From: Periconia sp. R9002 | Lineage: Eukaryota > Ascomycota > Dothideomycetes > Pleosporales > Periconiaceae | Direction: 5' to 3' | Length of the DNA: 64,000 nt | NCBI GenBank assembly: GCA_023627715.1 | Contig: JAMAHW010000071.1 | Coordinates: 62,001 to 126,000 of the forward strand | Shown: positions 10,828 through 22,314 of the stretch, in pieces | Layout: each line of letters starts with the position of its first letter | Numbering within the stretch: position 1 is the stretch's first letter | Notes under the pieces: generated by a model | Databases searched by the model: none | Told to the model about the DNA's origin: nothing | The model's input: the letters and a program-made list of their open reading frames with translations, nothing else | Position numbers and translations under genes: made by a program

Positions 10828-11794
10828 CTGCAGTACTTGCTTATAACAGGTTCGGAGCACACAGTAGGGTGATTTGGTGACGTCGTGCAGGTTATGTACT
10901 TGTTTATACCAGGATAGCTGAGTAGTCTAGCAAAAGAGGGGTGAGCCGAATACCCCAGCCATAATCTTGTCTAGCCGCACTAGACTGATGACCCATGACT
11001 AATCAGATGCTGATGTCTTTGAGAAATTGATCGCTCTTCTCTTCTCGTCTCATCTATATCGTCTTGGTTCCATTGTCTGATGAGCATAGCGTACTTAATT
11101 AAGGTGGTTTGCTGTGTCCCCATCAATTGGTGTCAGTTGGTAGACTAGTATTGATTCGGATACCTTACCTGGACACCCACCAATCAAGAATGACGAACCG
11201 ACGTCACAAAGTTCACAAAAAAGGCCGTCCATATCGTATCGCACCTACATATCAATTGATGTTGCTTTTCGGATATCTTCACCAGAAACTTTGCATAACA
11301 GTACCACCACATCTGGTTATATACTAGGAATATGAAACGCCGCGCATTCCGAAGACCTGTGATGCACACACAGTTCGCAAAAGTCTCATTGGACTAGTGT
11401 TGTATTGATTCTACTGAGAAAGGTGTATTGGTGGGTGGTGAGGGGGAGTGTTTGAAGAAAGGGGAGGGGAGGGTGAAAGAGGGATGAATGGAGTTGATGA
11501 AGTAAATAGAGTGCGTTGATTGGAAAGTGTTTTGATGAAGGACTTTTCTTAAGGTGGGATAGAATGATTGCTAAGGAATATAGAGTAGACGGCGATGGAA
11601 TTGATAAAGCGGGTTCATAGTTTGGACAGTACTGGTAGATGTATGATTATTGTCGATGAATCGTTGAAATAGGGGGGATAGGGGGGCACGGGCGCCGATA
11701 TAACCAAGTCTTACTGAACTGTTTGCACCGGCATTCTATTGTTGCTCTGGAACAAAATTACGCACACAAACATCGCGACCACCTCCCTGGCCAT
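10828..11794. other. Intergenic, promoter of the PLC gene
   Basis: About 1 kb upstream of the PLC gene and downstream of the F-box gene. The stretch 11430-11700 is strongly purine/G-rich on the plus strand, with two runs of six G near 11675-11690. No gene is recognised. Confidence 0.4.
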
Positions 11795-14700
11795 CTAGAT
11801 GCCCACGTCATCAACCGGCATCTGCACCACAGTGATATTCGACAGTTTCATATGCCCAGACAGCCCCTCCAGCTCCTTGACTTCGTAATTGACCCCACTC
11901 GCCTTCGCAAAACACGCGACAATGCCCACAATCACGTTCCCCTCGTCCGCCTCGTTTCCCAACCAATCCCACATCTCCGGCATCTTCTCCCCAAAAAGGC
12001 ATTCGCGGCCTTTGTTCGTGCCGATCTGGATGGCCCGGAGGTCCCTCGCGACCACAACCTCGGTGACGATCTCGCCGTGCTCGCCATCGATCTCGAAGGT
12101 CTTGCAGTGGAAGGGATTCCAGGGTTCAGGGTGGGGGTTGGGATTCAGCGTGATTTCAAGGCCGGCCTCTTTTTGCTGATGTGTGTCGGTCCACGCGCGG
12201 TCCGTCATGGCGGGCACGGGACCGCCGGAGCCGATCTCGCGGTGCTGCAGGGTGCCGTTTTCGACGTGGTCGGCGCGGAAGCCGATGATGTCGGGTATGA
12301 GGCTGTTGTTGCGGATGCCTACATTGACGCTGCAGACAGAGATGGAGCGCAGGTTGCGGTAGGCGGCAGGGGAATGCGCCCAGAGGAGCGTTTGGTGTGC
12401 AACCATTTGGGTGGGGATTTGCCATTGAATGTGGTCGTAACAAAAGGCTTGGATGGTGAGGGACGGGTGGCGCCAAACGGGGACGGTTTCTAGTGAGGAC
12501 GTGGCGGGGTCTGGATAGGGGATGTCGGAGTTGGGATGCCAAAGGAAGGTTTCGGGTCGGATAGGCGGCTTGAAAGGGTCGAAAGTCGATGATGAGGCGG
12601 CGTTGTCGTCGTCGTCATTAGAACGTGAGCTTTGGATGGCTGCGATGCGGGCAAATCTTCCGTTCTGGGGGGATGTTTGTTAGGTGAAGGTCTAAAGGGG
12701 ACACAAGGGTGACTGTTTACTTTTGCAACTTCAGCATTTAAACCGATGAGCTCGTGGCCTGGGGCAGCCTTGTAGACTCGTTTGTTAAGCCCGGGAGGGA
12801 TGTTTCCCTCAGCACACAGATGGTGTTCAATACCCGATTTCATCGTCACCTAACGTTGTAATGTCAGTACTCAAAGTTGTCTCTACAGAGTGGAACAGAA
12901 CCTACCGTGACACCCTGAATATAAGTTGACTCGCGGTGGGTTATGCAAGATTGGCCGTTTTTGGAAACAGTAACGTAGTAGTCTTGCATATGTAGGACAA
13001 CCTCTTGTATCCAATCGCGTTCTTCAAAGGGCACTGCTTTAACCACTGTTTTGAACTTTCTTGGTTGTTGATTGAACACCCTCTCCTCGTCGCCGAATTT
13101 GACGCCCAAATCAATTAGCGAACCAGCTTGGGGCTTTGAACTATTCGTAAGGGGTCGCCAGTAGGTCACGAATTCGCCGGCTCTTTTATCGAAATCATCC
13201 CAAGACAGGAGCCATTGTGCGACTGCAGATTTCCCTAGACTTTTGGGTGGCGGATGCATCGTCGCAAATAATGGTAAAAATGTGGCCCTGTCCATGACTT
13301 CATTCGATATTCTTTTTTCCGGCACAAAGGACCAGTAGGTATCACCGAACTCCTCACACGCATGCCAAATGCGGCGACGATTCGCAATGCCCATCAAGGG
13401 ACCTTTCATACCGACAAAGGGCCTAGTGATTTTCTCTAGCCAGAGAAATACAGATTTGGAACTGATGTCCTTCGACGATGCGACATCTTTGACGAAACTC
13501 TCGGCTTCCCGAAACCAAGGGAGGATTTTGCTTCTGGTCATTGTTCTCCAAATGTCGTTAGGAAGGGAACTGTTGATGTAGTACGATGCTTTCATGAGGG
13601 ATGTCACATCTTCCAGATCCAAGTGTGGGAGAATCATACAAAGTATGTCGTAAGGGAGTTTGGTGAATGGGTCCTGCTTAACCTTACTCGAGAGATCGGG
13701 TGGGGAACCTGTAGCTGAGACAAGTGAAGATTTTGTTGCCCATAGGTTCTGAAGGACCTCGTCCAAGTTCTCTTTCGGCCCAGGATCGACAACGGAATAC
13801 TCCTCACCAGAAACGCACTCCCAGAACTGCCTGAAAATCATAGACTGTGAGTGTGAGTTGAGCGGCTTGGAGTGGTTAGACTTACTCGGCCCCATGGATG
13901 TCACCATGATCTAAGTTCAGAGTGTCGACAAAGTCTCCTCCAACGTTATGTTTCATCGCGGCATAAAGCGCATCTTTGTCGATTTTTCCTTCGTTCTTTT
14001 CGCCGAGCATGCATCGAGCAAAGAGCGAGTAACACCTCTCGTGGAACGGAAAACAAACATCTTCGTCCGATGAGAAAGACAAATAGCATGGCCATTGAGA
14101 CTTCTCATCATCATTGTTCTCATCATCACCGAGACTACTCTCGGCATTGAAGTCCCTGAAGCCGTCAGTCGTGCCTCTGTCCGAGATAAAAGTCCTCGAA
14201 AGCCCGGTAGCTTTAGGATTGAATGCCAAGCACCTCCCCCTACATTGGAGACTCGTATTAGCGGGCTTATCTGGGAAATAGAAATTACGCTTCGCAACAG
14301 AAATACATGACTCACGAATCGACCCAGCGAAGCTCATCCTCCTTCAACACGGTGTAATCGTAGCTGTGTTCTTCGTCGTAACGATCTGGTCTGGCCGAGT
14401 TTACAGAATCGTGTGGCCCCCAAATTGACTCCTGATGTTCGGGGCGGTCGGCGTCATATTCTTCGTCCTCCCAATCCTCATCATCGTCTCCATCTCCATC
14501 CACCCCTTCCCCATCCGAACCGTCTTCGTCTATGCCTTCCTCTTCCTCTTCCTCTTCCTCATCTTCTTCCGCCTCCTCCCCTTCCCCCATCTCAACATCA
14601 CCATTACCCTCATCTGTACCCTCCACCGCTCCCAACCCAACATCCCCCTCCTTTTCCTCCTCTTCCTTTTCCCCCTCCTCCTCACTCTCATTCTCGACAT

Positions 14701-14818
14701 ACCCACTTTCAAACCTCCTCCTCCGCCTCTCCAGCGCCTCTGGCTTCGTCGACCCGTATGTAAAGAACGCGCCGAGAGGCCCGGAGCAGAAGGCGCAGTA
14801 GACGTCCGATTCGCCCAT
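11795..14818 (-). CDS. Large F-box domain protein
   Basis: Five exons: 14818-14316, 14239-13886, 13830-12906, 12849-12721 and 12664-11795; phases agree and give 926 aa. The N-terminus MGESDVYCAFCSGPLG carries a CxxC pair and is followed by a long Glu/Asp-rich tract (about residues 45-125). The middle holds an F-box-like segment, DPFTKLPYDILCMILPHLDL, followed by LMKASYYINSSLPNDIWRTM. Beyond it is the long conserved domain of fungal F-box proteins with PLMGIANRRRIWHACEEFGD. The C-terminal 290 residues are a beta-rich region of unknown role. Such proteins are thought to be substrate receptors of SCF ubiquitin ligases; the target is unknown. Intron 1 is placed to give WVDSGRCLAFNP. Confidence 0.85.
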
Positions 14819-16335
14819 TGCTCCAATCGATGCCCTGTGTGTATAGTTATAGGGTGTGTGCGTGTATGTGTGTACTTAGGTAGGTACGTAAGTACGTCTC
14901 TATCTCAGACGCGCTGCTGAAGAAAAGTAGAACAAAAAGCAGACAGGAGGGATAGATCAATGGCGCGTTACGGGTTCCCTATTTATACCTCAAGCTACAT
15001 CAATTGACGTTAACAACGAGCTCCAATCCACACCGCCAACCCAACCCCCTGACGGCCGTTGCGCTCCTCAAAGCGCACTTAGCCTCGTTCGGGCGTTAGT
15101 GCAAGGCTGCAGGCGGGTCCTGATTGGATGGCGGGATGGGGGCGGGTTTTTGCTAGGCATCTCGGTGCGAGGTTCGACTGGAAGAGATGGTTTTAGAGCT
15201 GGAGGGAATTTTGTGGGAAGGGTGAAGGGTGGGTTTTATTGAAAAAACGTAGTGGATGTGTAAGAGTTATGTATGGATTGTATGTAGTTGGCAGGAGAAA
15301 CTGAATGGAATACTAGTCGTACCGATTACCCTATATGGAATAGTGTTTTTTTGATCATAAACGTTCCTTCCAACTGGTTTGTTGGCTTGGGTGTGTGGTG
15401 GTGGATGGGGTTTGGGGGTTTGGGGTGCGGTGTGGTGGAAGGTTGAGGGGGTATGTATTAGGTAGGGAAAGGAGGATGTAGTGTACCGAGAAATCAGGTA
15501 TTATTTCCAAACGAGGATTGAATGTTTGTGTATAGTTTAGTTAGTTATGTGTGATTGGTATCAGTTAACTAGGTACTGAGGTACTCAATAGTATATCCTG
15601 TTACGCGATGCAGCTTTCCTTTGTTTACTTACACAACCTACACTAACTAGGTACCCAACTTACCTACCAATTCCATTTAAGGAAATGTCCTCGTCGTCAG
15701 TAGGACATTGGCGCGAGGACCAAACCCATTCGCTCCAAAACTAAGAATAGGACGAAAAATCCGTGTTTATCGGACAGACGGAGCAAATATGGAAAAGCTT
15801 CTTGGTACTCCAACGGTAGCCCTCCCCTATTGAGACAAGTACGACTGCGCTAGTAGTAGTACTTAGCAGAAGAGTGAAGAGATGGTCAAGTAGTTAGCTT
15901 AGCACCTCTTCGATGTCGCAGGAACGAGTCACAACTAGGTACCTACCTATGCTTAAAAAAATATGTAGAGTTTGTAGATCAAACTTCCCCACATTTTCCT
16001 CTTCTGCTGCGGAAGGGCGGATGTGGAGCTGAGAGCTACCGGGGAGCTCCCTGGTTGCGTTGGGGGTGGGCGTGCGGGGTTAGTTGCTTGGATGATTACC
16101 GCGACCTACATACATGGCGAAACTCAACCAACGCTTTTATTCCTCGTTTTCTTCTTCTTTGATTCTCTGCTAAGTTGCCTGATGGTAGTTATCAAAGAGT
16201 TTGTTCGATTCCTTGTTTTCGTTGAGGCGAAATTGATACGCATCGAGGAACATCAAATCGCAACAACGCACAAAGATAGGCGTAGGACAGTACACGACGT
16301 GCGAATTGGAACGCTTAGATAGAAGGTAAAACGCC
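14819..16335. other. Intergenic, divergent promoters with low-complexity DNA
   Basis: 1.5 kb between divergent genes. It contains many TAGGTAC/GTACCTA-like words (14873-14895, 15563-15585, 15640-15660, 15931-15950), a G/T-rich block around 15380-15470, and no convincing coding frame. Confidence 0.5.
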
Positions 16336-19261
16336 ATGAACTTCGTTGACATTCAGCCGCACTCTTTTCTCGACTACGCGTGGTCTTCGCCGGACCCTAC
16401 GGCATCGAGATCAACATCAGGAACCTCAGCGTCGTCGAAGAAGCTATATAGTAGCCACAGTACGAAAGAGAAGCAGCAGCAAAAGAAGGCGACAAGGAAA
16501 CAAAACCGGTGTTGTGACCAATGTAGGAAAGGAAAAAGAGCATGCGATGCTGCTATTCTGGAGGACGCTTTGTTAGGCACTGTAGGTGGTGGTGAGTGTC
16601 GTCCTTCGGGTTCTCTCGCTGTAGAGAGCCCAGGTGTGTTTCACTACAGTGGTGGGTTGGCTTTCTTTTCCTTTTTTGAGCTGATGTATCAACGAATGAC
16701 GGGAGAACATTTGCTTTTTGGCATACGTATTAACTGTGTTGCGAATAGATATCTTCGGAACATTGGCTCGATGTGGAAATTGCGAGAAGACGAAGAAGAG
16801 TTGCACATTTGAGTGGCTACGGTCGCAGCGGGCGCTACAAGCCGAACATCAGCAAAAACAAGAGCAGCGGCAACAAGCCAGTCCTTCCACGCCGCCGGTG
16901 AAGAAACGAAGAACGCAGAGAAATGTGGTTGATAACCACTGCGACTCCCAACAGGAGCAGGATACCATAACCCCACATATACCTACCGAGATCGATGCGG
17001 CTGGGCCATCGTCGGAACAAGGCTCTCAGTCCATTTTCGCCAGTTTGCACCAAGGTCTTGCGAGTTGGTTTGCAGAGCTTCTGCCGGGTGCATTCGATTA
17101 TGACGCGTTTTTACAGTGGGAAGATATTATGGACAACACGGAGTCGAATTTATCGGATGGGGTTGCTCAAATTGAAGGGCAGTCACTGGTGCAGCGCAAA
17201 CCCGTGACGATCACTGCTCCAGCGGATAAGGCTTTGGGAAAGAGCGAATTCGACGTACCGGGTTCCAGACCCGAGAAAAATGAGGATTCGCCTGGCCAAA
17301 CTATGACCAGTAGTTCGCTGTCACATTCGACAAAAAGACGACGTCGTAGTGCCTCCAGTAACGATTGTTCTCCTTTTACTGCGAGCTCAAACACCTCCAT
17401 CTCAAATGACAGAATAGCAACCATGGATAAGGTCCTTCTCACAGAAGCTTTGCTGAAGATATACCGTGAGAGTTTTGAAAATCACCTCTCGTGCTGGTTG
17501 ACTGAAAAGACATGCCCCATAAATAACCAGGACATTGATTCGTCTTCCGAAGAAGTCCGGCCCAACTGGAATTATGTTTACCATCGCGTGTTTCAGCTCG
17601 ACCGGCTTTCGCTAGTCAAAGGGAAAACACTTTCTCCTCATGAGGACAAAGCGACGTCGAAAGCTTTGAACCTGGCCATCTTCGCTTTTGCGTCGCAATA
17701 TGTAAATACGAACGGCGGAACGGACGCCAGATTCCCGTTTGATGTTGAGGAATATGACCAAAGACGGAGCACACCTGGTTCGCACTCGCAAGGATCAAGC
17801 AGTGGTGGGTTTGAACGGGTTCTGCAAATGGTCGTATGGAATCAAGCGCGCGTCGCACTCGCTGAAGTGGAAGGGATTGAGTCGTTCCGAGTTGCGCTCG
17901 CATTTATCGTTTTCTCGTTGACACAGAAGCCGCATGGAGTAGCGATTGTATCTGCAGACACCCAAAACATTTTTCATAGTCGATCTGATACGCCCTCGCA
18001 ATTGGAAAACGAATTTGGGGAAATTCCGCAATCAAAGCCCTCACAGCCAGAAGATGCACTTGTCGATGAGTGCCAGAGTATGCTGTCAAGATTAAACTTG
18101 CTGATGGAAGAGGAAGGCCCCCCAGTGTACCTAGAGAAGGGACTGCGGCTTCTTCATTCTCTCAAGTCTCGAATGGCCGTCGCCGGAACGATAGGTTTAG
18201 GCACTAAACGTTCGACGAGTTCCTCACACAGCCCGGAATTTTCCACTCGCGTTGGTAGAACAGATCGGGCGACCATTGAACTGTTGTTTTGGCTTGCCAT
18301 AATGTTTGATACGCTCTCAGCCGCAATGTACAAGCGGCCGTTGGTGGTGTCCCCGGAAGACAGTGAGTTCCCAATTACAAGGGAGGAAGAAAGCGGTCAA
18401 CAATCCTACGACGAGTTCCTCTTCAGCCACCGAACCCTTGCAATTATCAAATGGCCATGTTCGAATGGAATGGCGCGTGCCCTGCTCTGTTCAGCTGCTC
18501 CGATCAAAGTGCTACTTTACCGAAAAGTCACACAATTACAATGTCTATTATCTCGCGGCATCCAAGGCAAAAGGATCGAGAATGTCGTCAGTTCTGCGCT
18601 CGAAGTGTACGACCATTGGGAGAGAGAATATGCTCCCTATTTCCAGGGAGCCTTTGGGAAACACGCTCAACTTCCTCTACGTCTACGTGCGTGGTCAATC
18701 TGTTTAGCAGGGCACTGGCACCTGGCGGCCTTACTCTTGGGTGATTTGATTGAGGTTATCGACGATTCCGGCCTGGGAATGGCCTCGCGGCGTCGTTCAA
18801 GACAGACAGGAAGCTTCATTGCGAACTTCCGGAAAACGAACTGCCAATCGCTCTCGGACATTGCAAGATGTGCGTGCCCAAGAGGAGGAACTCGGTCGCC
18901 CCCAATCCGTCATGTAGACTCGATACTAGAGGAGGAGGCTCTGTTGACGGAGCCGTGGACGGTTGTCTTGATCCGCGCATTTGCAACGGCGAGCGTGCAT
19001 CTCCTGGAATCGACGGCCACGGATCATGAAGACGGCGTTTGCTACCAAGATAATTTTGGCCGCGCCGAGGATTGCATCAGTGCGCTGTGGCATTTGGGGC
19101 GCAAATCGCACATGGCTCAGACAGCGGCCAAGATGTTGGGAGACGTGCTGAAGCAGCGCCGCCGGTGGCTTGCAGAGAGGGAGAAGCGACTCGATTCATT
19201 TGTTGCGCAATGGGGCGATTTGGAGCAGCTAGGAGCGTCGTTGGATGTAGATTGCATCTAG
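16336..19261 (+). CDS. AlcR-like Zn2Cys6 transcription factor
   Basis: Two exons: 16336-16651 and 16749-19261 (97-base intron), 942 aa. The binuclear zinc cluster spans the intron: CDQCRKGKRAC in exon 1 and CGNCEKTKKSCTFEWL in exon 2. The CRKGKR, the CTF.WL ending and the long gap between the third and fourth cysteines match the AlcR-type cluster, whose loop is also enlarged. Here the loop is 43 residues, including FHYSDIFGTLAR across the junction. An alternative in-frame donor at 16592 (GTGAGT) would shorten it to 23. A polybasic stretch KKRRTQ lies just after the cluster. The remaining 800 residues are the regulatory region, with a conserved-looking block around WEREYAPYFQGAFG. Nuclear DNA-binding regulator; targets unknown. 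Confidence 0.85.
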
Positions 19262-20329
19262 GCGGGGGGGATGGGGTGAGGAAAATGAGGTGCGGATACC
19301 TTGTGATGATAGTTAGTTGATGGCATGACTGTGAAACTATCAAAAACATAAAGGTAAGACTCGATGGAAAAACGTAATGTTCTCGGAGTGGCGGGCTGTG
19401 ATTGGGCGAGAGCTACCCCACACAGTTTATCTTAACGCCGTTGCCGGATTGGGGCTAGTGGGCAGATCTAGCGTCCGTAGGATTCATCCCGGTATCACGC
19501 GCGGAAGTCTGTTCACTACCGTTTAGTCCAAACAGCTTCCGCCCTAGGCGATGATAACGACTAGGTAGACGTTGACAATTCCCTCGAGTGACGGGTTGCT
19601 TGGACGATGCAGAGATTTTACATGTCGGCCTCCGATATCGTATCTATCTAGATCGGGGATACCATGGCTGAGACAGCCACACTGGAGTGTTATCATGAGA
19701 TAAGCCTCGAGTCTCTCTCTCAGCAGAACATGACCATCCATCCATCCCACAGTTTGGATGGTGGGTCTCACTCACGCTGGCCATCATCATGTGGTCTCTT
19801 CTTTGGGCGGTATATAGATATATATAAGTAGGTAGAGAAGCTGCAGTGATGGCTACATGTTCAAGTTTGGAAACGGCAGACTCCCAGAAATAAACATTCT
19901 ACTGCGAATAAACCCACCACCTGCAGGGTCTCCACATCTGCATCGAACGATCCTCTTTTCCCCGGGGCGTGTTTGCCGACTAGTGTACTGTATTGTAGTA
20001 CCTTTGTAGTAATAACTAGCAGCTGTACAGTAGAGAGAGTCCAGCCAGCCGCCACACTGGCGTCCCGTCCCAACCAAGGCGAGCGGGAGCCGCTGCTATC
20101 TCTCTCACGCTCGGCCCGCGCACACGACCCAGGCCCAAGCACCCGCCCTGAACCTGAACAGCCCCCACGTCATTCGCAGATACCGATACCAGCAACAGTA
20201 CAAGATGCCCAGGGTCAAGGCGGGGATCGTCGACTACTTTTAAACAACGTCGCCGTCGCTGCTCGCCTCGACCACAGCGACGAGTCTTCCTTCTTCAACC
20301 TCCTCTCCTCTTCGTCCCATTGGCCCCTC
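19262..20329. other. Intergenic, promoter of the NCS1 permease
   Basis: About 1 kb between two plus-strand genes. It carries several GATA-type sites and a TATA-like stretch at 19810-19830 (tatatagatatatataag). No gene recognised. Confidence 0.45.
19690..19704. promoter_or_regulatory. Paired GATA-factor sites upstream of permease
   Basis: TTATC at 19690-19694 and AGATAAG at 19698-19704 form closely spaced inverted HGATAR sites. Further sites occur at about 19427-19432 (TTATC) and 19552-19557 (TGATAA). In ascomycetes, AreA/NIT2 GATA factors bind paired HGATAR sites to switch on nitrogen-source transporters. The nearby permease makes this plausible, but single GATA words are common by chance. 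Confidence 0.35.
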
Positions 20330-22314
20330 ATGGCGAAACTCAAGAACTCAAAGCTCGCCCATTGGAGCTCCAAGCTTGCCGTCGAGAGCGAGCCCGGCTT
20401 GACTACCGCACAGCTCATGCTCTTGTACGTACCTACCCATTCCATGTTAATTTATTTTTATTTTCCACTTCTCCGAAAAGTTCAATTCCCTCTAACTTCT
20501 TCATAGCAATCATGATCTCAAGCCCGTCGAACCCGCACGTCGCCAATGGGGAGCCTGGAATTTCGTGGGTTTCTGGGTCGGTACGTTCATCACGTGATTC
20601 ACTCCATCACGTCGCTTCATGGATGGATCGCAATTGATTGCATCTAACAATGTCGAATCAAAAACACTAACGCCAATCCAGCCGACTCGTTTAACATCAA
20701 CACATGGATGATCAGCTCTTCCAACATTGTTGACGGTCTATCTTGGTGGCAGAGCTGGATTTGCGTCTGGGTATGTCTACACCAATTCCCTGTCATGCTT
20801 CACCTTTAGGCTTCACGAATTGAACATGAAAAAGAAAGAAAGAAAACTAATCATCCGCACAGCTCGGCTACTCCATCGCAGCATGCTTCGTCTGCCTGAC
20901 CGGCCGCATTGGCGCAACCTACCACATCTCCTTCCCCGTCGTGAACCGCTCCTCGTTCGGCATCTGGGGCGCCCTCTGGCCCGTCTTCAACCGCGCCGCC
21001 ATGGCCTGCATCTGGTACGGCGTGCAAGCGTGGATCGGCGGCACCTGCGTGTACCTCATGATCCGGAGCATCTGGAACAACTGGCGCAACGACGACGGCA
21101 CAGGTAGCGGAGGCGTCCACAACGGCATCCCATCCTCGGGCACCAACACAGTCGCATTCGTCTCCTTCTTCCTCTTCTGGCTGGGCTCCCTCCCCGCCAT
21201 CTGGTTCCCCGTCCACAAGATCCGCCACCTCTTCACCGTCAAAGCCTACTTCGTCCCGTCGGCCGGCATCGCCTTCTTCATCTGGGCCATCGTCCGCGCA
21301 AAGGGCATCGGCCCCATCGTCAAGCAGCCCTCCAAAGCACACGGCTCCGAGCTCGGCTGGCTCATGGTACGCGGCATCATGTCCGCCATCGCCAACTTCG
21401 CAACCCTCATCGTCAACGACCCCGACTTCGCCCGCTTCGCCCGCAAACCCTCCGACGCCCTGTGGTCGCAGCTCTTCACCATCCCGCTCGGCTTCGCCGT
21501 CACCTCATTCATCGGCATCATCGTGTCCTCCTCATCCACCGTCATCTTCGGCGGCGACCCCATCTGGAACCCACTCGACCTGCTCGAGAAGTTCCTCGAC
21601 GAAGACCGCGGCAGCGGCCAACGCTTCGGCGTCTTCATCATCGCCGCAGCCTTCACCCTCGCGCAACTCGGCACCAACATCGCCGCCAACTCCGTCTCCG
21701 CTGGCACCGACCTCTCGGCCCTCCTCCCGCGCTGGCTCAACATCCGCCGCGGCGGCTACATCTGCGCCCTCGTCGGCCTCGTCATGTGTCCCTGGAACCT
21801 CCTCAAGGACACAAACAGCTTCACCACCTACCTCTCCGCCTACTCCGTCTTCCTCTCCTCCATCGCCGGCGTCATGGTCTGCGACTACTACTGGGTGCGC
21901 AAGGGCTACCTCCAAATCCGCGATCTCTACTCTGGAAAATCGAACGGTCCCTACTACTACACCTGGGGCGTCTCGCTGCGCGCGTACGCCGCATACATTG
22001 CCGGCATCGCCATCAACGTCGTCGGCTTCGCCGGCGCTATAGGTCGCGAGGTCCCCATCGGCGCGCGCCACATCTACGACCTCAACTTCTTCGCCGGCTT
22101 CATCGTCGCCGCGGGTGTGTACTACATCTTGTGTCGCGTGTTCCCCGTCCCCGCGACCAGCGATCGCTGGTTGGAGGTTGGGGGTGAGATTGAGGACATC
22201 TCGGTCGCGTATCGCGATTCCGATGGCGAGGGCATGGGGTACGATGAGGAGATTCAGGCTGAAGGGTTTGGCAAGGGCGTGGTGCAGGATGATGAGCCGG
22301 CGAGGAAGTATTGA
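20330..22314 (+). CDS. NCS1 family permease (uracil/allantoin type)
   Basis: Four exons: 20330-20424, 20507-20580, 20682-20770 and 20863-22314; 569 aa. The signature order is [59 protein letters not shown] and [20 protein letters not shown], as in fungal Fur/Dal-type NCS1 carriers. About twelve hydrophobic segments follow, with NDPDFARFA and [15 protein letters not shown] typical of helices 6-8. It is a proton-coupled plasma-membrane importer for uracil, allantoin, uridine or a related purine/pyrimidine; the exact substrate cannot be read from sequence. The start [19 protein letters not shown] is the only ATG in frame. Exon 4 uses almost only C-ending codons until about 22140, then G/T-ending codons. 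Confidence 0.93.

Noticed and set aside
14435..14920. Hydrophobic, Leu/Phe/Pro-rich plus-strand frames
   Set aside because: Complement of the acidic GAG/GAA-rich tract of the large F-box gene.
15160..15180. tRNA B-box-like gaggttcgactgg
   Set aside because: No A box or cloverleaf around it; I found no convincing tRNA or rRNA gene anywhere in the window by eye.
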